Shown: piece by piece, positions 1 to 8,790 of the stretch
Layout of the letters: each line of letters starts with the position of its first letter
Numbering within the stretch: position 1 is the stretch's first letter
Assembly (NCBI RefSeq): GCF_008704855.1
Contig: NZ_CP023691.1
Coordinates: 2,666,001-2,730,000 of the forward strand
Length of the DNA stretch: 64,000 nt
Reading direction: 5' to 3'
Origin: Streptomyces platensis
Lineage (GTDB): Bacteria; Actinomycetota; Actinomycetes; Streptomycetales; Streptomycetaceae
Position numbers and translations under genes: made by a program
The notes under the pieces: generated by a model
Database searches by the model: none
Told to the model about the DNA's origin: nothing
Seen by the model: the letters and a program-made list of their open reading frames with translations, nothing else

Positions 1-2
1 GC

Positions 3-548
3 GTGGTGGAGACGGTCGGGATCGGGGTGCTGCTCGCCGGCAAGGCGGTGGTGCACGAGGTGATGCTGTTCGTCGATGGGTACACCGTGCTGACGGTGCT
101 GGGGCTTCAGGCGGCGGCGGTCACCCGGCCGCATGTGCTGGGGGCGGCGGAGCTGCGGCTGCGGGACGGTGCGCGCCGGGAAATACGGATACCGCTGGAG
201 CGGATCGCCTCGGTCCGCTACGACCTCCGGTTCGTGAGGGAGCAGCGGGAGGACGGCGGCGAGGTGGCCGAGCTGGCGGTCGCGGGGCAGACCTCGGTCA
301 CCGTCGAACTGTCCGCACCGGTGGTGGCCGTCCGGCTGTTGGGGCGGCGGGAGACGGTCCGTACGGTGCGGTTCCACGCCGATGAGGCACGGGCGGCGGT
401 GACGGCCGTACGGGAAGGGATGGCGGCGCGGGCCGCGATGCGGGAAGGGGCTGGGATGCGGGAAGCGGCTGGGGCCCTGGAGGCGGAGGGGGCGCCTGGC
501 CCGGGCGGGACGCCTGAAGCCGCCGGGACCCCCGTCAAGCAGGCGTGA
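3..548 (+). CDS. C-terminal part of an unrecognised protein
   Basis: The reading frame is open at the left edge, so this is probably the end of a longer gene, and the start shown is only the first in-frame GTG. The visible 181 residues begin with a hydrophobic stretch (about residues 5-40), followed by a beta-rich basic segment and an Ala/Gly/Glu-rich tail from about residue 140. I recognise no family. The tail overlaps the 3' end of the convergent RNB gene by 14 bp, so the two transcripts run into each other. Confidence 0.5.
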   Translation: MVETVGIGVLLAGKAVVHEVMLFVDGYTVLTVLGLQAAAVTRPHVLGAAELRLRDGARREIRIPLERIASVRYDLRFVREQREDGGEVAELAVAGQTSVTVELSAPVVAVRLLGRRETVRTVRFHADEARAAVTAVREGMAARAAMREGAGMREAAGALEAEGAPGPGGTPEAAGTPVKQA

Positions 549-2040
549 AGCGGACCGGATGGTGCCCCGGTTCGGCCTCGGTGAGGCGGACCGGGATGCG
601 GTGGCCGAGGGGGAGGGCGGGGCCTTCGGGGGCGGTTTCGACGGTGCCGATGACGGCCGGATCGTAGAGGTGGACGGTGCCGTGGGTGGGGTCGTTCTCC
701 TGGATCTCGACGACCAGGGCCTCGAAGATCTCGCCGACCCGGTCGCGCAGCAGCGCCGCCTCGACGAGGTCGACACAGGCCCGCTCCACCTGGTTGGCGC
801 GCTGGGTGCCCAGTTCCATCTCCCGCGGTAGCGCGGGCAGCGCCGTACGGACCCAGTCGGGCGGGGCCGCGCCTGCCGAGGCCGCCAGGCACAGCTCGGA
901 GGTGTAGCGGTCGACCAGGCGCCGCAGCGGCGCGGTGGCATGTGCGTACGGGGCGGCGACGGCGGCGTGCAGGGCGTCGGAGGCAGCGGGTGCGGTGCCG
1001 TCGAAGACGGTGTAGCCGGCGCCGCGCAGCAGGGCGGTGCACTCCTGGAGGAAGGCGGCGTGGCTGGCGCGGCGCGGGTCGAGGGTACGGATCAGCGCCG
1101 CGTACGAGGTGTGATGAGGCCAGTCGACGCCGAGCGCACGGGCGGTCAGCCGGAGCCGGGCGACCGAGCCGTCGGGGGCGGTGGGCAGCGTACGGAGGAT
1201 GCCGGTACCGGAGGCCAGCATCAGTTCGGCCGCGGCGATACCGGTCAGCAGGGAGATCTGCGCGTTCCAGGCGTAGGCCGGGAGCGGGGCGCGGTATTCG
1301 AGGGTGTAGCAGCCGTCGTGCTCGACGATCTCCTGCTCGGGGACGTTCAGGGATATCGCGCCCCGGGCGACCTCCCGCTCCTCCCGCAGCTGTCCGATCT
1401 CGGCCAGCAGGGCGAGGGGTTCCTCGGCCGTCCGGTCGTCGAGGATCCGCTGGACGCCCGCGTAGTCCAGTTCGGCCCGCGAGCGGACCAGCGCGCGGCG
1501 TACGGAGGTGCTGGTCAGGGCGCCGTCCGCATCGAGGTCGAGCTGCCACAGGACGGCCGGGCGGTCCCGGTCGGGCAGCAGGCTGGCGGCGCCCTCGCTC
1601 AGCACGTACGGGTGCAGCGGGACCCGTTCGTCGGGGAAGTAGAGGGTGGTCACGCGGTGGTGCGCCTCGGCGTCCAGGGCCCCGCCCGGGGTCACGAAGG
1701 AGGCGACATCGGCGATGGCGTAGTGGACGCGGTAGCCGCCCCTGGCTTTCGATCCGGGCGGTGCGGGGCGGCGGGACAGGAACATCGCCTGGTCGAGGTC
1801 GAGGGAGCCGGGCGGGTCGAGGGTGAAGAGGGGGAGGTCGGTGGCGTCCTCCAGCGTGTGCTCGGTCGCCACGGCGCCGTCGGCGGCCGGGATCCGGGGG
1901 GCGCGGGCCGCGCTCTCCGCCTCGGCCTGTGCCGTGGGCGGGAAGTGGTCCGGGATCTCCAGCTTGCCGCGCAGCTCATGCAGCGCGACACGCAGCGGGG
2001 CCTCGGCTGCGTCGGTCACATGCATATGGAGACGGGGCAT
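535..2040 (-). CDS. RNB-domain exoribonuclease (RNase II/R family)
   Basis: The predicted 501-aa protein is a 3'-5' exoribonuclease of the RNB type acting on single-stranded RNA in the cytoplasm. The RNB catalytic signature is visible near residues 70-90 as LDPPGSLDLDQAMF, followed by GGYRVHYAIADVASFV, which is diagnostic of the domain. The usual D-x5-D-x-D-D of RNase II reads D-x5-D-x-D-Q here. The protein is short for RNase II/R and lacks obvious N-terminal cold-shock domains. I chose the ATG at 2040 (MPRLHMHVTD) because the frame upstream of it is low-complexity and overlaps the promoter region of the divergent gene. Confidence 0.85.
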   Translation of the reverse strand: MPRLHMHVTDAAEAPLRVALHELRGKLEIPDHFPPTAQAEAESAARAPRIPAADGAVATEHTLEDATDLPLFTLDPPGSLDLDQAMFLSRRPAPPGSKARGGYRVHYAIADVASFVTPGGALDAEAHHRVTTLYFPDERVPLHPYVLSEGAASLLPDRDRPAVLWQLDLDADGALTSTSVRRALVRSRAELDYAGVQRILDDRTAEEPLALLAEIGQLREEREVARGAISLNVPEQEIVEHDGCYTLEYRAPLPAYAWNAQISLLTGIAAAELMLASGTGILRTLPTAPDGSVARLRLTARALGVDWPHHTSYAALIRTLDPRRASHAAFLQECTALLRGAGYTVFDGTAPAASDALHAAVAAPYAHATAPLRRLVDRYTSELCLAASAGAAPPDWVRTALPALPREMELGTQRANQVERACVDLVEAALLRDRVGEIFEALVVEIQENDPTHGTVHLYDPAVIGTVETAPEGPALPLGHRIPVRLTEAEPGHHPVRFTPA

Positions 2041-2194
2041 GACACCGAGCGTATGGCGGGCGGCCGCTCCCGGCGCGCCGTGCGCGGTGCCACCCCGGGT
2101 GCGGGCGCCTGGCGCGGTCTTCGCCCGCCCGCCGCACGCTCTACGCTTTCCCGGGGCCGCACCCCCGCCCGTACCGCCGTGAAGGAGAACCACC

Positions 2195-2992
2195 GTGCTC
2201 GTGCTGTTGCCGCCGTCCGAAGGGAAGGCCTCCGCGGAGGCCGGGGCGCCGCTGGACACCGGGGCGCTGTCGCTGCCGGGGCTGACCGCGGCGCGCGAGA
2301 CGGTGCTGACGGAGCTCGTCGAGCTGTGCGCGGCGGACGAGACCAAGGCCCAGGAGGTGCTCGGGCTCAGCGACGGCCTCAAGGGCGAGATCGCCAAGAA
2401 CGCGGGGCTGCGGACGGCGGGGACCCGGCCGGCCGGGGAGATCTACACCGGGGTGCTCTATGACGCGCTCGGTCTCGCCTCGCTGGACGCGGCGGCGCGG
2501 AAGCGGGCCGAGCAGTCACTGCTGGTGTTCTCGGGTCTGTGGGGCGCGGTACGGATCGGCGACCGGATTCCGTCGTACCGCTGCTCGATGGGCGTGAAGC
2601 TGCCGGGCCTCGGTGCGCTGGGCGCGTACTGGCGGGCGCCGATGGCCGAGGTGCTGCCGGCGGCCGCCGGGGAGGGGCTGGTGCTCGACCTGCGGTCCGC
2701 GGCGTATGCGACGGCCTGGAAGCCCAAGGGCGAGGTGGCCGGGCGGACCGCGACCGTGCGGGTGCTCCAGTCGAAGATCGTGGCCGGTGTGGAGAAGCGG
2801 ACGGTGGTCAGCCACTTCAACAAGGCGACGAAGGGGCGGCTGGTACGGGATCTGCTGTCGGCGGGGCTCGATCCGGCGGATCCGACGGAACTGGTGGCGG
2901 CGCTGCGCGAGCTGGGTTACGCGGTGGAGGCCGAGGCCCCCGCGAAGGGCGGCAAGGCGTGGGCCGTGGATGTGATCGTCACCGAGCTGTAG
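2195..2992 (+). CDS. yaaA: YaaA-family peroxide stress protein (UPF0246)
   Basis: The 265-aa product begins MLVLLPPSEGK, the N-terminal signature of the YaaA/UPF0246 family. It also has the family motifs GVLYDALG (about residues 88-95) and FSGLWGAVR (about 113-121). In E. coli the protein is linked to limiting intracellular iron and oxidative DNA damage during peroxide stress; transfer of that role to this organism is inference. The GTG start follows GAAGGAG at good spacing. It is divergent from the RNB gene, with about 150 bp between the starts. Confidence 0.9.
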   Translation: MLVLLPPSEGKASAEAGAPLDTGALSLPGLTAARETVLTELVELCAADETKAQEVLGLSDGLKGEIAKNAGLRTAGTRPAGEIYTGVLYDALGLASLDAAARKRAEQSLLVFSGLWGAVRIGDRIPSYRCSMGVKLPGLGALGAYWRAPMAEVLPAAAGEGLVLDLRSAAYATAWKPKGEVAGRTATVRVLQSKIVAGVEKRTVVSHFNKATKGRLVRDLLSAGLDPADPTELVAALRELGYAVEAEAPAKGGKAWAVDVIVTEL

Positions 2993-3084
2993 GCGGGGAG
3001 GGCGGGGGTATTCCCGCAGCCCACGCCCGCATCCGTTGCAGCATGCGCAACACTCGTTGCGGAGCGTGGGCAACCGGGCGCACC

Positions 3085-3744
3085 ATGAGCGACGTGACCA
3101 GCGCCGCCTCCTCCCCCGCGCCCGCCGGCCCCTCCGTTCTCGGGCTCGCCCCCGTCATCCCGGTCGTCGTGCTGCACGATGCCGCCGACGCCGTACCGCT
3201 CGCCCGTGCGCTCGTCGCCGGCGGGCTGCCCGCGATCGAGGTGACGCTGCGGACGCCCGCGGCGCTCGACGGGATCCGGGCCGTCGCCGAGGAGGTGCCC
3301 GAAGCGGTGATCGGCGCGGGCACCCTGCTCTCCCCCGGGCAGGTGGAGTCCGCTCTGGTGGCCGGCGCCCGCTTTCTGGTGAGCCCCGGCTGGTCGCCGC
3401 GGCTGCTGGGCGCGATGAAGGACTCCGGGGTGCCGTTCCTGCCGGGTGTCTCGACGGTCTCGGAGGTGGTGACGCTGCTGGACGAGGGCGTCACCGAGAT
3501 GAAGTTCTTCCCGGCGGAGGCGGCGGGCGGCACGCCGTATCTGCACTCACTGGCCTCGCCCCTCCCCCGGGCGCGCTTCTGCCCGACCGGCGGGATCGGC
3601 CGGGAGTCGGCGCCGTCCTATCTGGCGCTGCCCAACGTCGGCTGTGTCGGCGGCACCTGGATGCTGCCGGCCGACGCGCTGGCCGCGAAGGACTGGGGCC
3701 GGGTGCGCCAACTCGCCCAGGAGGCGGCGGCGTTGGCGGCCTGA
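3085..3744 (+). CDS. eda: KDPG/KHG-type class I aldolase
   Basis: The 219-aa protein is a bifunctional 4-hydroxy-2-oxoglutarate / 2-dehydro-3-deoxyphosphogluconate aldolase, giving pyruvate plus an aldehyde. The catalytic Glu lies in GLPAIEVTLRT, the phosphate/substrate loop is GAGTLLSPGQ, and the Schiff-base Lys is in EMKFFPAE, with the C-terminal PTGGIG loop also present. An alternative ATG lies at 3043, but ATG 3085 gives the usual family length. No edd or other Entner-Doudoroff gene is adjacent, so the physiological substrate is open. Confidence 0.9.
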   Translation: MSDVTSAASSPAPAGPSVLGLAPVIPVVVLHDAADAVPLARALVAGGLPAIEVTLRTPAALDGIRAVAEEVPEAVIGAGTLLSPGQVESALVAGARFLVSPGWSPRLLGAMKDSGVPFLPGVSTVSEVVTLLDEGVTEMKFFPAEAAGGTPYLHSLASPLPRARFCPTGGIGRESAPSYLALPNVGCVGGTWMLPADALAAKDWGRVRQLAQEAAALAA

Positions 3745-3759
3745 CGGCGGTGCGTACGG

Positions 3760-3803
3760 GCACGGGCCCGGCACCCCGGTCGTCCGGGGTGCCGGGCCCG
3801 TGC
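3760..3803. terminator. Bidirectional intrinsic terminator
   Basis: A perfect 20-bp stem (GCACGGGCCCGGCACCCCGG, 3760-3779) pairs with 3784-3803 across a TCGT loop. It lies between the convergent aldolase and RNase H/phosphatase genes and can serve both. Confidence 0.85.
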
Positions 3804-3843
3804 GCGTACGGCGGGTATCCGGCGGCCTACGGGGACGCCCCCG

Positions 3844-5040
3844 CTACCGCAGATGGGAGGTGTCGTTCAGCAGCCGCACCGAGGCGTTGCCGTCGGAGAA
3901 GTACGCGACCGCGGAGAGCGATGCCGCGGAGAGCTCCATCCGGAACAGCGACTCCGGCGGGGCGCCCAGCGCCAGCCGGACCAGCGTCTTGACCGGTGTC
4001 ACATGCGTGACCAGCAGCACCGTCTTGCCCGCGTACCGGGCCAGGAGCTTGTCGCGGGCGACGGCGACCCGGCGGGCGACCGTCGCGAAGGACTCGCCGC
4101 CTCCGGTGGGCGCCACCCTGGCGGAGCCGAGCCAGGCGTCGAGGTCCTCGGGGAAGCGCTCGCGCACCTCGGCGAAGGTCAGCCCCTCCCAGGCCCCGAA
4201 GTCGGTCTCGCGCAGGCCCTCCTCGATACGGACCTCCAGGCCGAGCCGGGCCGCGACCGCCTGGGCGGTCTCCCGGCAGCGCCGCAGCGGTGAGCTGACG
4301 ACGGCCTGGACCGAGCCCCGGGCGGCGAGCGCGGTGGCGGTCGCCTCGGCCTGCCGGCGTCCGGCGGCGGAGAGCTCGGGGTCGGTGCCGCCGCTGCCGG
4401 AGAACCGCTTCTCGGGCGTCAGCGCGGTCTCGCCGTGCCGCAGCAGGACGAAGGTCGCGGGCGGACCGAGATCGGGGGCGCCCCAGCCGGCCGCCGGGGC
4501 ACTCGGGGCCGCGTCCGCCGCCTCCGCCGACTCGGCGGCCTCGTCGGCGGCGCGGGCGGCGGCGCTACGGGCGGGCGCGGCGGTGGCGGCGAGGGCCGCC
4601 TTGGAGTTGCCCGGCTCCCACTGCTTGCCGATCTTGCCGGCGTCCATCGCCTCGTTGGCGAGCCGGTCGGCGTGCTTGTTCTGCGCGCGGGGGATCCACT
4701 CGTACGTCACCTGGCCGGGCGGGAAGACCGACCTGGCCTCGGCGGCCAGCGGCTTCATGTCCGGGTGCTTGATCTGCCAGCGCCCGGACATCTGCTCGAC
4801 GACGAGTTTGGAGTCCATCCGCACCTGGACGCACGCCCGCGGGTCGAGGGCGTGCGCCGCCCGCAGACCGGCCACCAGTCCCTTGTACTCGGCGACGTTG
4901 TTGGTCGCGGTGCCGATGAACTCGGCGGCCTCGGCCAGCGCCTCGCCGGTCTCCGGGTCGAGGACGACCGCGCCGTAGCCGGCCGGCCCCGGGTTGCCCC
5001 GGGAGCCGCCGTCCGCCTCGACGATCAGCGTGCGTGCCAC
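3844..5040 (-). CDS. Bifunctional RNase H / histidine phosphatase
   Basis: The 398-aa protein fuses two enzymes. Residues 1-130 are an RNase H fold: EADGGSRGNPGPAG carries the first catalytic Asp, NNVAEYKGL the Glu, and RMDSKLV the next Asp. An Ala-rich linker of about 50 residues follows. From about residue 195 comes a histidine phosphatase domain with the LLRHGETALT motif and a late THVTPVK histidine. The same fusion is known in Mycobacterium (Rv2228c), where it has RNase H and acid phosphatase activity. It starts with GTG 3 bp after the upstream zinc-ribbon gene ends, so the three minus-strand genes from 6680 to 3844 form an operon. Confidence 0.9.
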   Translation of the reverse strand: MARTLIVEADGGSRGNPGPAGYGAVVLDPETGEALAEAAEFIGTATNNVAEYKGLVAGLRAAHALDPRACVQVRMDSKLVVEQMSGRWQIKHPDMKPLAAEARSVFPPGQVTYEWIPRAQNKHADRLANEAMDAGKIGKQWEPGNSKAALAATAAPARSAAARAADEAAESAEAADAAPSAPAAGWGAPDLGPPATFVLLRHGETALTPEKRFSGSGGTDPELSAAGRRQAEATATALAARGSVQAVVSSPLRRCRETAQAVAARLGLEVRIEEGLRETDFGAWEGLTFAEVRERFPEDLDAWLGSARVAPTGGGESFATVARRVAVARDKLLARYAGKTVLLVTHVTPVKTLVRLALGAPPESLFRMELSAASLSAVAYFSDGNASVRLLNDTSHLR

Positions 5041-5043
5041 GGC

Positions 5044-5787
5044 CTACAGACCCGAGTCGGGCGTGCGGACGAGGATGCGGGTGCAGTTCTCGCAGCGCAG
5101 GACGGCGTCGGCGGCGGCCGCGCGCACATCGTTGACCTCGGTGATGTTCAGCTCCAGGCGGCAGCCCTCGCAGCGGCGCTGGTAGAGGCGGGCCGCGCCG
5201 ACGCCGCCCTCCTTGGTGCGGATCTTGTCGTAGAGCTTGAGCAGATCGGCCGGGATGTCGGCGACGGTCAGCTCGCGCTCCTTGGAGACCGTCGCGCGCT
5301 CGGCGTCGATCTCGGAGTAGGCAGCGTCCCGGCGGGTGGCGGCGTCGTCGACCTTGGCCTGGATGGCCTCGACCCGGGCGGTGAGCTCGGTGACCCGCTC
5401 CTGGGCGGCCTCCCGGCGCTCCATGACCTCCAGGACGACGTCCTCCAGGTCGCCCTGGCGCTTGGCCAGCGAGGCCAGTTCGCGCTGGAGGCTCTCCAGG
5501 TCCTTGGGGGAGGTGACGGCCCCGGAGTCCAGGCGCTTCTGGTCGCGGGCGGCGCGCTGGCGCACCTGGTCCACGTCCTGCTCGGCCTTGGTCTGCTCGC
5601 GGCTGGTGTCGCTCTCCTCGGTCTGCGCGGCGACGAGCAGGTCGCGCTGCTGGATGAGGTCGGCCTCCAGGGTCTGCAGCTCGGCCAGCTCGGGAAGGTT
5701 GTTGCGCCGGTGGGCGAGCTGGGTGAGCCTCACGTCCAGGGCCTGGACGTCGAGGAGGCGGATCTGGTCGGCGGGCGCGGCGTTCAG
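5044..5787 (-). CDS. Coiled-coil protein with C4 zinc ribbon, CTG start
   Basis: The 247-aa product has a long coiled coil (about residues 10-180) and a C-terminal zinc ribbon (CEGC about 30 residues before CENC), the architecture of the actinobacterial Rv2229c family often paired with RNase H/phosphatase. There is no ATG, GTG or TTG near the expected N-terminus. The CTG at 5787 overlaps the TGA of the upstream Nif3 gene as CTGA and has AGGAG seven bases before it, so I take CTG as the start (N-terminus MNAAPADQIR). A role in nucleic-acid handling is only suggested by context. Confidence 0.85.
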   Translation of the reverse strand: MNAAPADQIRLLDVQALDVRLTQLAHRRNNLPELAELQTLEADLIQQRDLLVAAQTEESDTSREQTKAEQDVDQVRQRAARDQKRLDSGAVTSPKDLESLQRELASLAKRQGDLEDVVLEVMERREAAQERVTELTARVEAIQAKVDDAATRRDAAYSEIDAERATVSKERELTVADIPADLLKLYDKIRTKEGGVGAARLYQRRCEGCRLELNITEVNDVRAAAADAVLRCENCTRILVRTPDSGL

Positions 5788-6680
5788 CGTGGGGCTCCTG
5801 TGGTGTGCGTCGGGGTGACGAGTCGGGTGGACGCCGCGTGGGCGGTCCAGGGGTCGGTGACCGTACGGGAGACATGCGTGCGCAGGCCCCAGTCGTGCCG
5901 GTCGGAGACCGCGTCGAGCTGGGCCGCGGCCTGCTCGCACCACGGCCATTCGGTGGCCCAGTGGGCGGCGTCGAGCAGCGCCAGCGGGCTCTTCTGGGTG
6001 GCCTCGGAGGCCGGGTGGTGACGCAGGTCGGCGGTGAGGAACGCATCCACACCGGCCGCCCGTACGTCATCGAAGAGGCTGTCGCCGGAGCCGCCGGAGA
6101 CGGCGAGGGTCCGGATCTCGCGGTCCGGGTCGCCGGCCGCCCGGATGCCCTGCGCGGTGGCGGGCAGCCGCTCGGCGGCGTGGGCGGCGAGCTCGGCCAG
6201 CGTCATCGGATGCGGCAGCTCGCAGATCCGGCCGAGGCCGCGGCGGCCCGCCGGATCGCTCGGGTCCGGGACGAGGGGCCCGGCGATGCGCAGGTCCAGG
6301 GCGCCGGCCAGGGCGTCGGAGACACCGGGGTCGGCGGTGTCGGCGTTGGTGTGCGCGACGTGCAGGGCGATGTCGTGCTTGATGAGGGTGTGCACGACCT
6401 TGCCCTTGAAGGTCGAGGCTGCCACCGTCGTCGTCCCGCGCAGATAGAGCGGGTGGTGGGTGACGAGGAGGTCGGCGCCGAGCGTCACCGCCTCGTCGAC
6501 GATCTCCTGGACCGGGTCGACGGCGAACAGCACACGGCTGACCTCCGCGCCGGGGTCTCCGCAGACCGTGCCGACGGCGTCCCACCCTTCGGCCCGCTCG
6601 GGGGGCCAGAGGGCGTCGAGCGCGGTGAGGACTTCAGACAGTACGGGCACGGATGGAAGGTTACCTCCCGGCCGTGACAT
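5784..6680 (-). CDS. Nif3-like dinuclear metal centre protein
   Basis: The 298-aa protein is a NIF3 family member, hexameric proteins with a two-metal centre and no settled function. Metal-ligand motifs are clear: LLVTHHPLYL (about residues 72-81), VAHTNAD (about 108-114), and near the C-terminus DLRHHPASEA. ATG 6680 follows GGAGG by ten bases; a shorter GTG start (MPVLSEVL) ten codons in is possible. It is first in the operon with the zinc-ribbon and RNase H/phosphatase genes and is translationally coupled to the former by a CTGA overlap. Confidence 0.9.
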   Translation of the reverse strand: MSRPGGNLPSVPVLSEVLTALDALWPPERAEGWDAVGTVCGDPGAEVSRVLFAVDPVQEIVDEAVTLGADLLVTHHPLYLRGTTTVAASTFKGKVVHTLIKHDIALHVAHTNADTADPGVSDALAGALDLRIAGPLVPDPSDPAGRRGLGRICELPHPMTLAELAAHAAERLPATAQGIRAAGDPDREIRTLAVSGGSGDSLFDDVRAAGVDAFLTADLRHHPASEATQKSPLALLDAAHWATEWPWCEQAAAQLDAVSDRHDWGLRTHVSRTVTDPWTAHAASTRLVTPTHTTGAPR

Positions 6681-6914
6681 GGCGTCCGGTCCTCCACCCC
6701 TGTTCCCCCACCACCTTCCCCCTTAGGGGAACGAGGGAACGCACGGCCCGCGCCCGCCCGCACCGGCCCGGGGCGGGAACCCGGAGCACAACCGCGCCGC
6801 CCGGTACCGGCGAACCGGACAACTGCCACCCTTATGCGTGAAGTACCACAACTTGCAGCGTTCGGCCGCGAGTACGAAAACTAGCTTCGGTTGCCGACTG
6901 GAGGTGACCACTCG

Positions 6915-8420
6915 ATGACGATCTGTGCCACTGAGGACACCATGGCGCCGGCCGGCCCGCTCGCCGGGCGCCTGACGATCGCCGCCGACGGCTCGTACGC
7001 CGCCCGGCTCGCCCGGCACGACGACGCCGCAGGAAGCTGGTTTCCGGAGCGCTGGACGCTGAGCGGCCCCGAGCCGTACGCCGTGCCGCTACAGGGCACC
7101 CAGCCCGAGGAGCCGGACAGCGCCCTGCTGCCGCTCACGGACGGGCGGGTGCTGATCCTGCGCCGGGTCGCCGACCGCTTCGCCGCCTGGCTGCTCTACC
7201 CGGCGGGCCCCGGAACCGGCGAACTCCTGCTGGGCGCCGTGGCGGCCCCCCGGCTGACCCTGCTGCCGCCCGCCCCCGGCGGGACCCTCGCGTACGCCCT
7301 CGCGCCCGAGGCGGACCACACCACGCTGTGGCTGGTGCACGGCGGGGCGAACGGGCCGGAGCCGGTCACCCGCATCCCGGGACGCTGCACGGGCGGCGTG
7401 TGGCTGGACCGCAGCGGCCGACTGCTCGCGCTGGACCGGGAGTTGGACGGCCGGACCAAAACAGTGGTGGTCGATCTGGAACGGGGCGGCGAAACCGGTC
7501 CGCTGCTCCAGATCACCGAGGAGAGCAACGACCGGCTGCTGCTGGCCGATCCGGACAGCGGGCTGCTGCTCGTGCACTCGGACGCGCCGGGGCACGGCCG
7601 GCTGGGCTGGGGCGTACTGGGCAGCAGCCTGCCGGTGCGCTTCCCGGAGTGCCTGCGGCCCGCGAACGGGACGGCCACACCGTTCGCGGTGCAACCGGGC
7701 CAGATGCTGGCGCCGGAGAGCTGCGCGGTGGCGTTCCGGATGGCCGGACCGAACGGCACCTGGCTGGGCGTCTGGCGGCCCTCGGGACGGCAGTTGCGGC
7801 AGTACCCGGCACCGGAGGGCTGGCTGCCGGGGACCGGCCTGTGGACGGCGGACGGCGACCTGCTGCTGCCGTACGCGACGGAGGCGGAGCCGTGCGGGGT
7901 GGCGCGGTTGGCCTTGGGGGCGGAGCAGGTGCGGGCGGTCGAGCCGGTACGGCCCGGGGAGGCGGGGCGGCCCATGGGGCCTATGGGGCCGGTGCGGCAG
8001 GTGGCGCCGACATGGACGGCGGGGCCGAGGGGGAGGGCACGGCCGGCACCTGAGGGACCTGTGGCGCCCGTCGCACCGCCGGCGGAACCGTCGCGCCCGG
8101 CGGAGCCCGCCGCAGCGGAGGAGGCAGTCAAGCCGGAGGGCGCCGTGCAGCCCGACGAGGCATCGCCCTCCGGGACCGGCGCCCGGGAGGGCGCCCCGAA
8201 TGGCGCGGAGATTGTCCCGGATGCGGCGGATGCCGACAACCGCTCCACAGCATCTGCACAACCTCAGGCCACGGACGCGGAACCGGCGCACCTCCCCGGA
8301 CATCCCCAAACATGCAGGCCAGTTCCCTTGCAAGAGGCACCTCTGGCGGCCCGCCAGACCCGGTGGAGCGTGATTTCCGGCCCCGTTAGAATTTCGGGCG
8401 GGGGCTGCGCAGCCGGTTGA
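6915..8420 (+). CDS. Hypothetical protein with Pro/Ala-rich tail
   Basis: I do not recognise this 501-aa protein. Residues 1-340 are a soluble beta-rich region with repeated short hydrophobic strands and GG/DG turns (for example GRLLALDRELDGRTKTVVVD), which could be a propeller-like fold. From about residue 345 the chain becomes Pro/Ala/Glu-rich and probably disordered. No signal peptide or membrane segment is seen. ATG 6915 has GGAGGTG eight bases upstream. The 234-bp gap before it is AT-richer (around 6835-6900) and probably carries the promoter. Confidence 0.6.
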   Translation: MTICATEDTMAPAGPLAGRLTIAADGSYAARLARHDDAAGSWFPERWTLSGPEPYAVPLQGTQPEEPDSALLPLTDGRVLILRRVADRFAAWLLYPAGPGTGELLLGAVAAPRLTLLPPAPGGTLAYALAPEADHTTLWLVHGGANGPEPVTRIPGRCTGGVWLDRSGRLLALDRELDGRTKTVVVDLERGGETGPLLQITEESNDRLLLADPDSGLLLVHSDAPGHGRLGWGVLGSSLPVRFPECLRPANGTATPFAVQPGQMLAPESCAVAFRMAGPNGTWLGVWRPSGRQLRQYPAPEGWLPGTGLWTADGDLLLPYATEAEPCGVARLALGAEQVRAVEPVRPGEAGRPMGPMGPVRQVAPTWTAGPRGRARPAPEGPVAPVAPPAEPSRPAEPAAAEEAVKPEGAVQPDEASPSGTGAREGAPNGAEIVPDAADADNRSTASAQPQATDAEPAHLPGHPQTCRPVPLQEAPLAARQTRWSVISGPVRISGGGCAAG

Positions 8421-8518
8421 CCGGCCACCGGCAGTGCCGCTCGGGAGCAGCCGTGGCGGTCGTCGGGCGAGGTCCCGACGCGTACAGCTGTAAGCGAACT
8501 GACGGAGTGACCCTTTTC

Positions 8519-8686
8519 ATGTCCGAAGCCCGAACCGACACGACCCAGGCGCGCCCGCAGGAGGCATCCGCCCAGGCCGCCGAGGCCGCAAGCTCCGGCA
8601 GGCACCGTGGCCCGGCCGCCGCGGAGGAATCCGGCGCCACCCCTCATGGCCGGCACCGCCGGGACAGGCAGACGCAGGACGCGTAG
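8519..8686 (+). CDS. Small Arg/Ala-rich hypothetical protein
   Basis: A 55-aa open frame (MSEARTDTTQARPQ at the start) is preceded by GGAGTGA about nine bases before the ATG and followed by a strong hairpin. It is rich in Ala, Arg, Glu and contains two related GRHR blocks (SSGRHRGPAA and PHGRHRRDR). The composition suggests a disordered, possibly nucleic-acid-binding peptide. No function can be assigned. Confidence 0.5.
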   Translation: MSEARTDTTQARPQEASAQAAEAASSGRHRGPAAAEESGATPHGRHRRDRQTQDA

Positions 8687-8717
8687 CGCCGGTCCGGCCC
8701 GCCCGGACCGGCGGACC

Positions 8718-8776
8718 GCACCACGGCCGTGACCGCCGCACCGCTGAACAGCGGGCGGTGGTCACGGCCGTGGTGC
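8718..8776. terminator. Bidirectional intrinsic terminator
   Basis: A 22-bp inverted repeat with one mismatch (GCACCACGGCCGTGACCGCC at its left end) pairs 8718-8739 with 8755-8776. It separates the plus-strand small gene from the convergent SDR gene. Confidence 0.85.
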
Positions 8777-8790
8777 GTTCTCCGTCGTGT

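Noticed and set aside
940..2463. Long plus-strand frame opposite the RNB gene
   Set aside because: Gly/Val/Arg composition typical of antisense of a high-GC gene, no ribosome site, no recognisable motif.
4565..6070. Long minus-strand frame overlapping the zinc-ribbon and RNase H genes
   Set aside because: Pro/Arg/Gly-rich shadow; the other frame contains clear domains.
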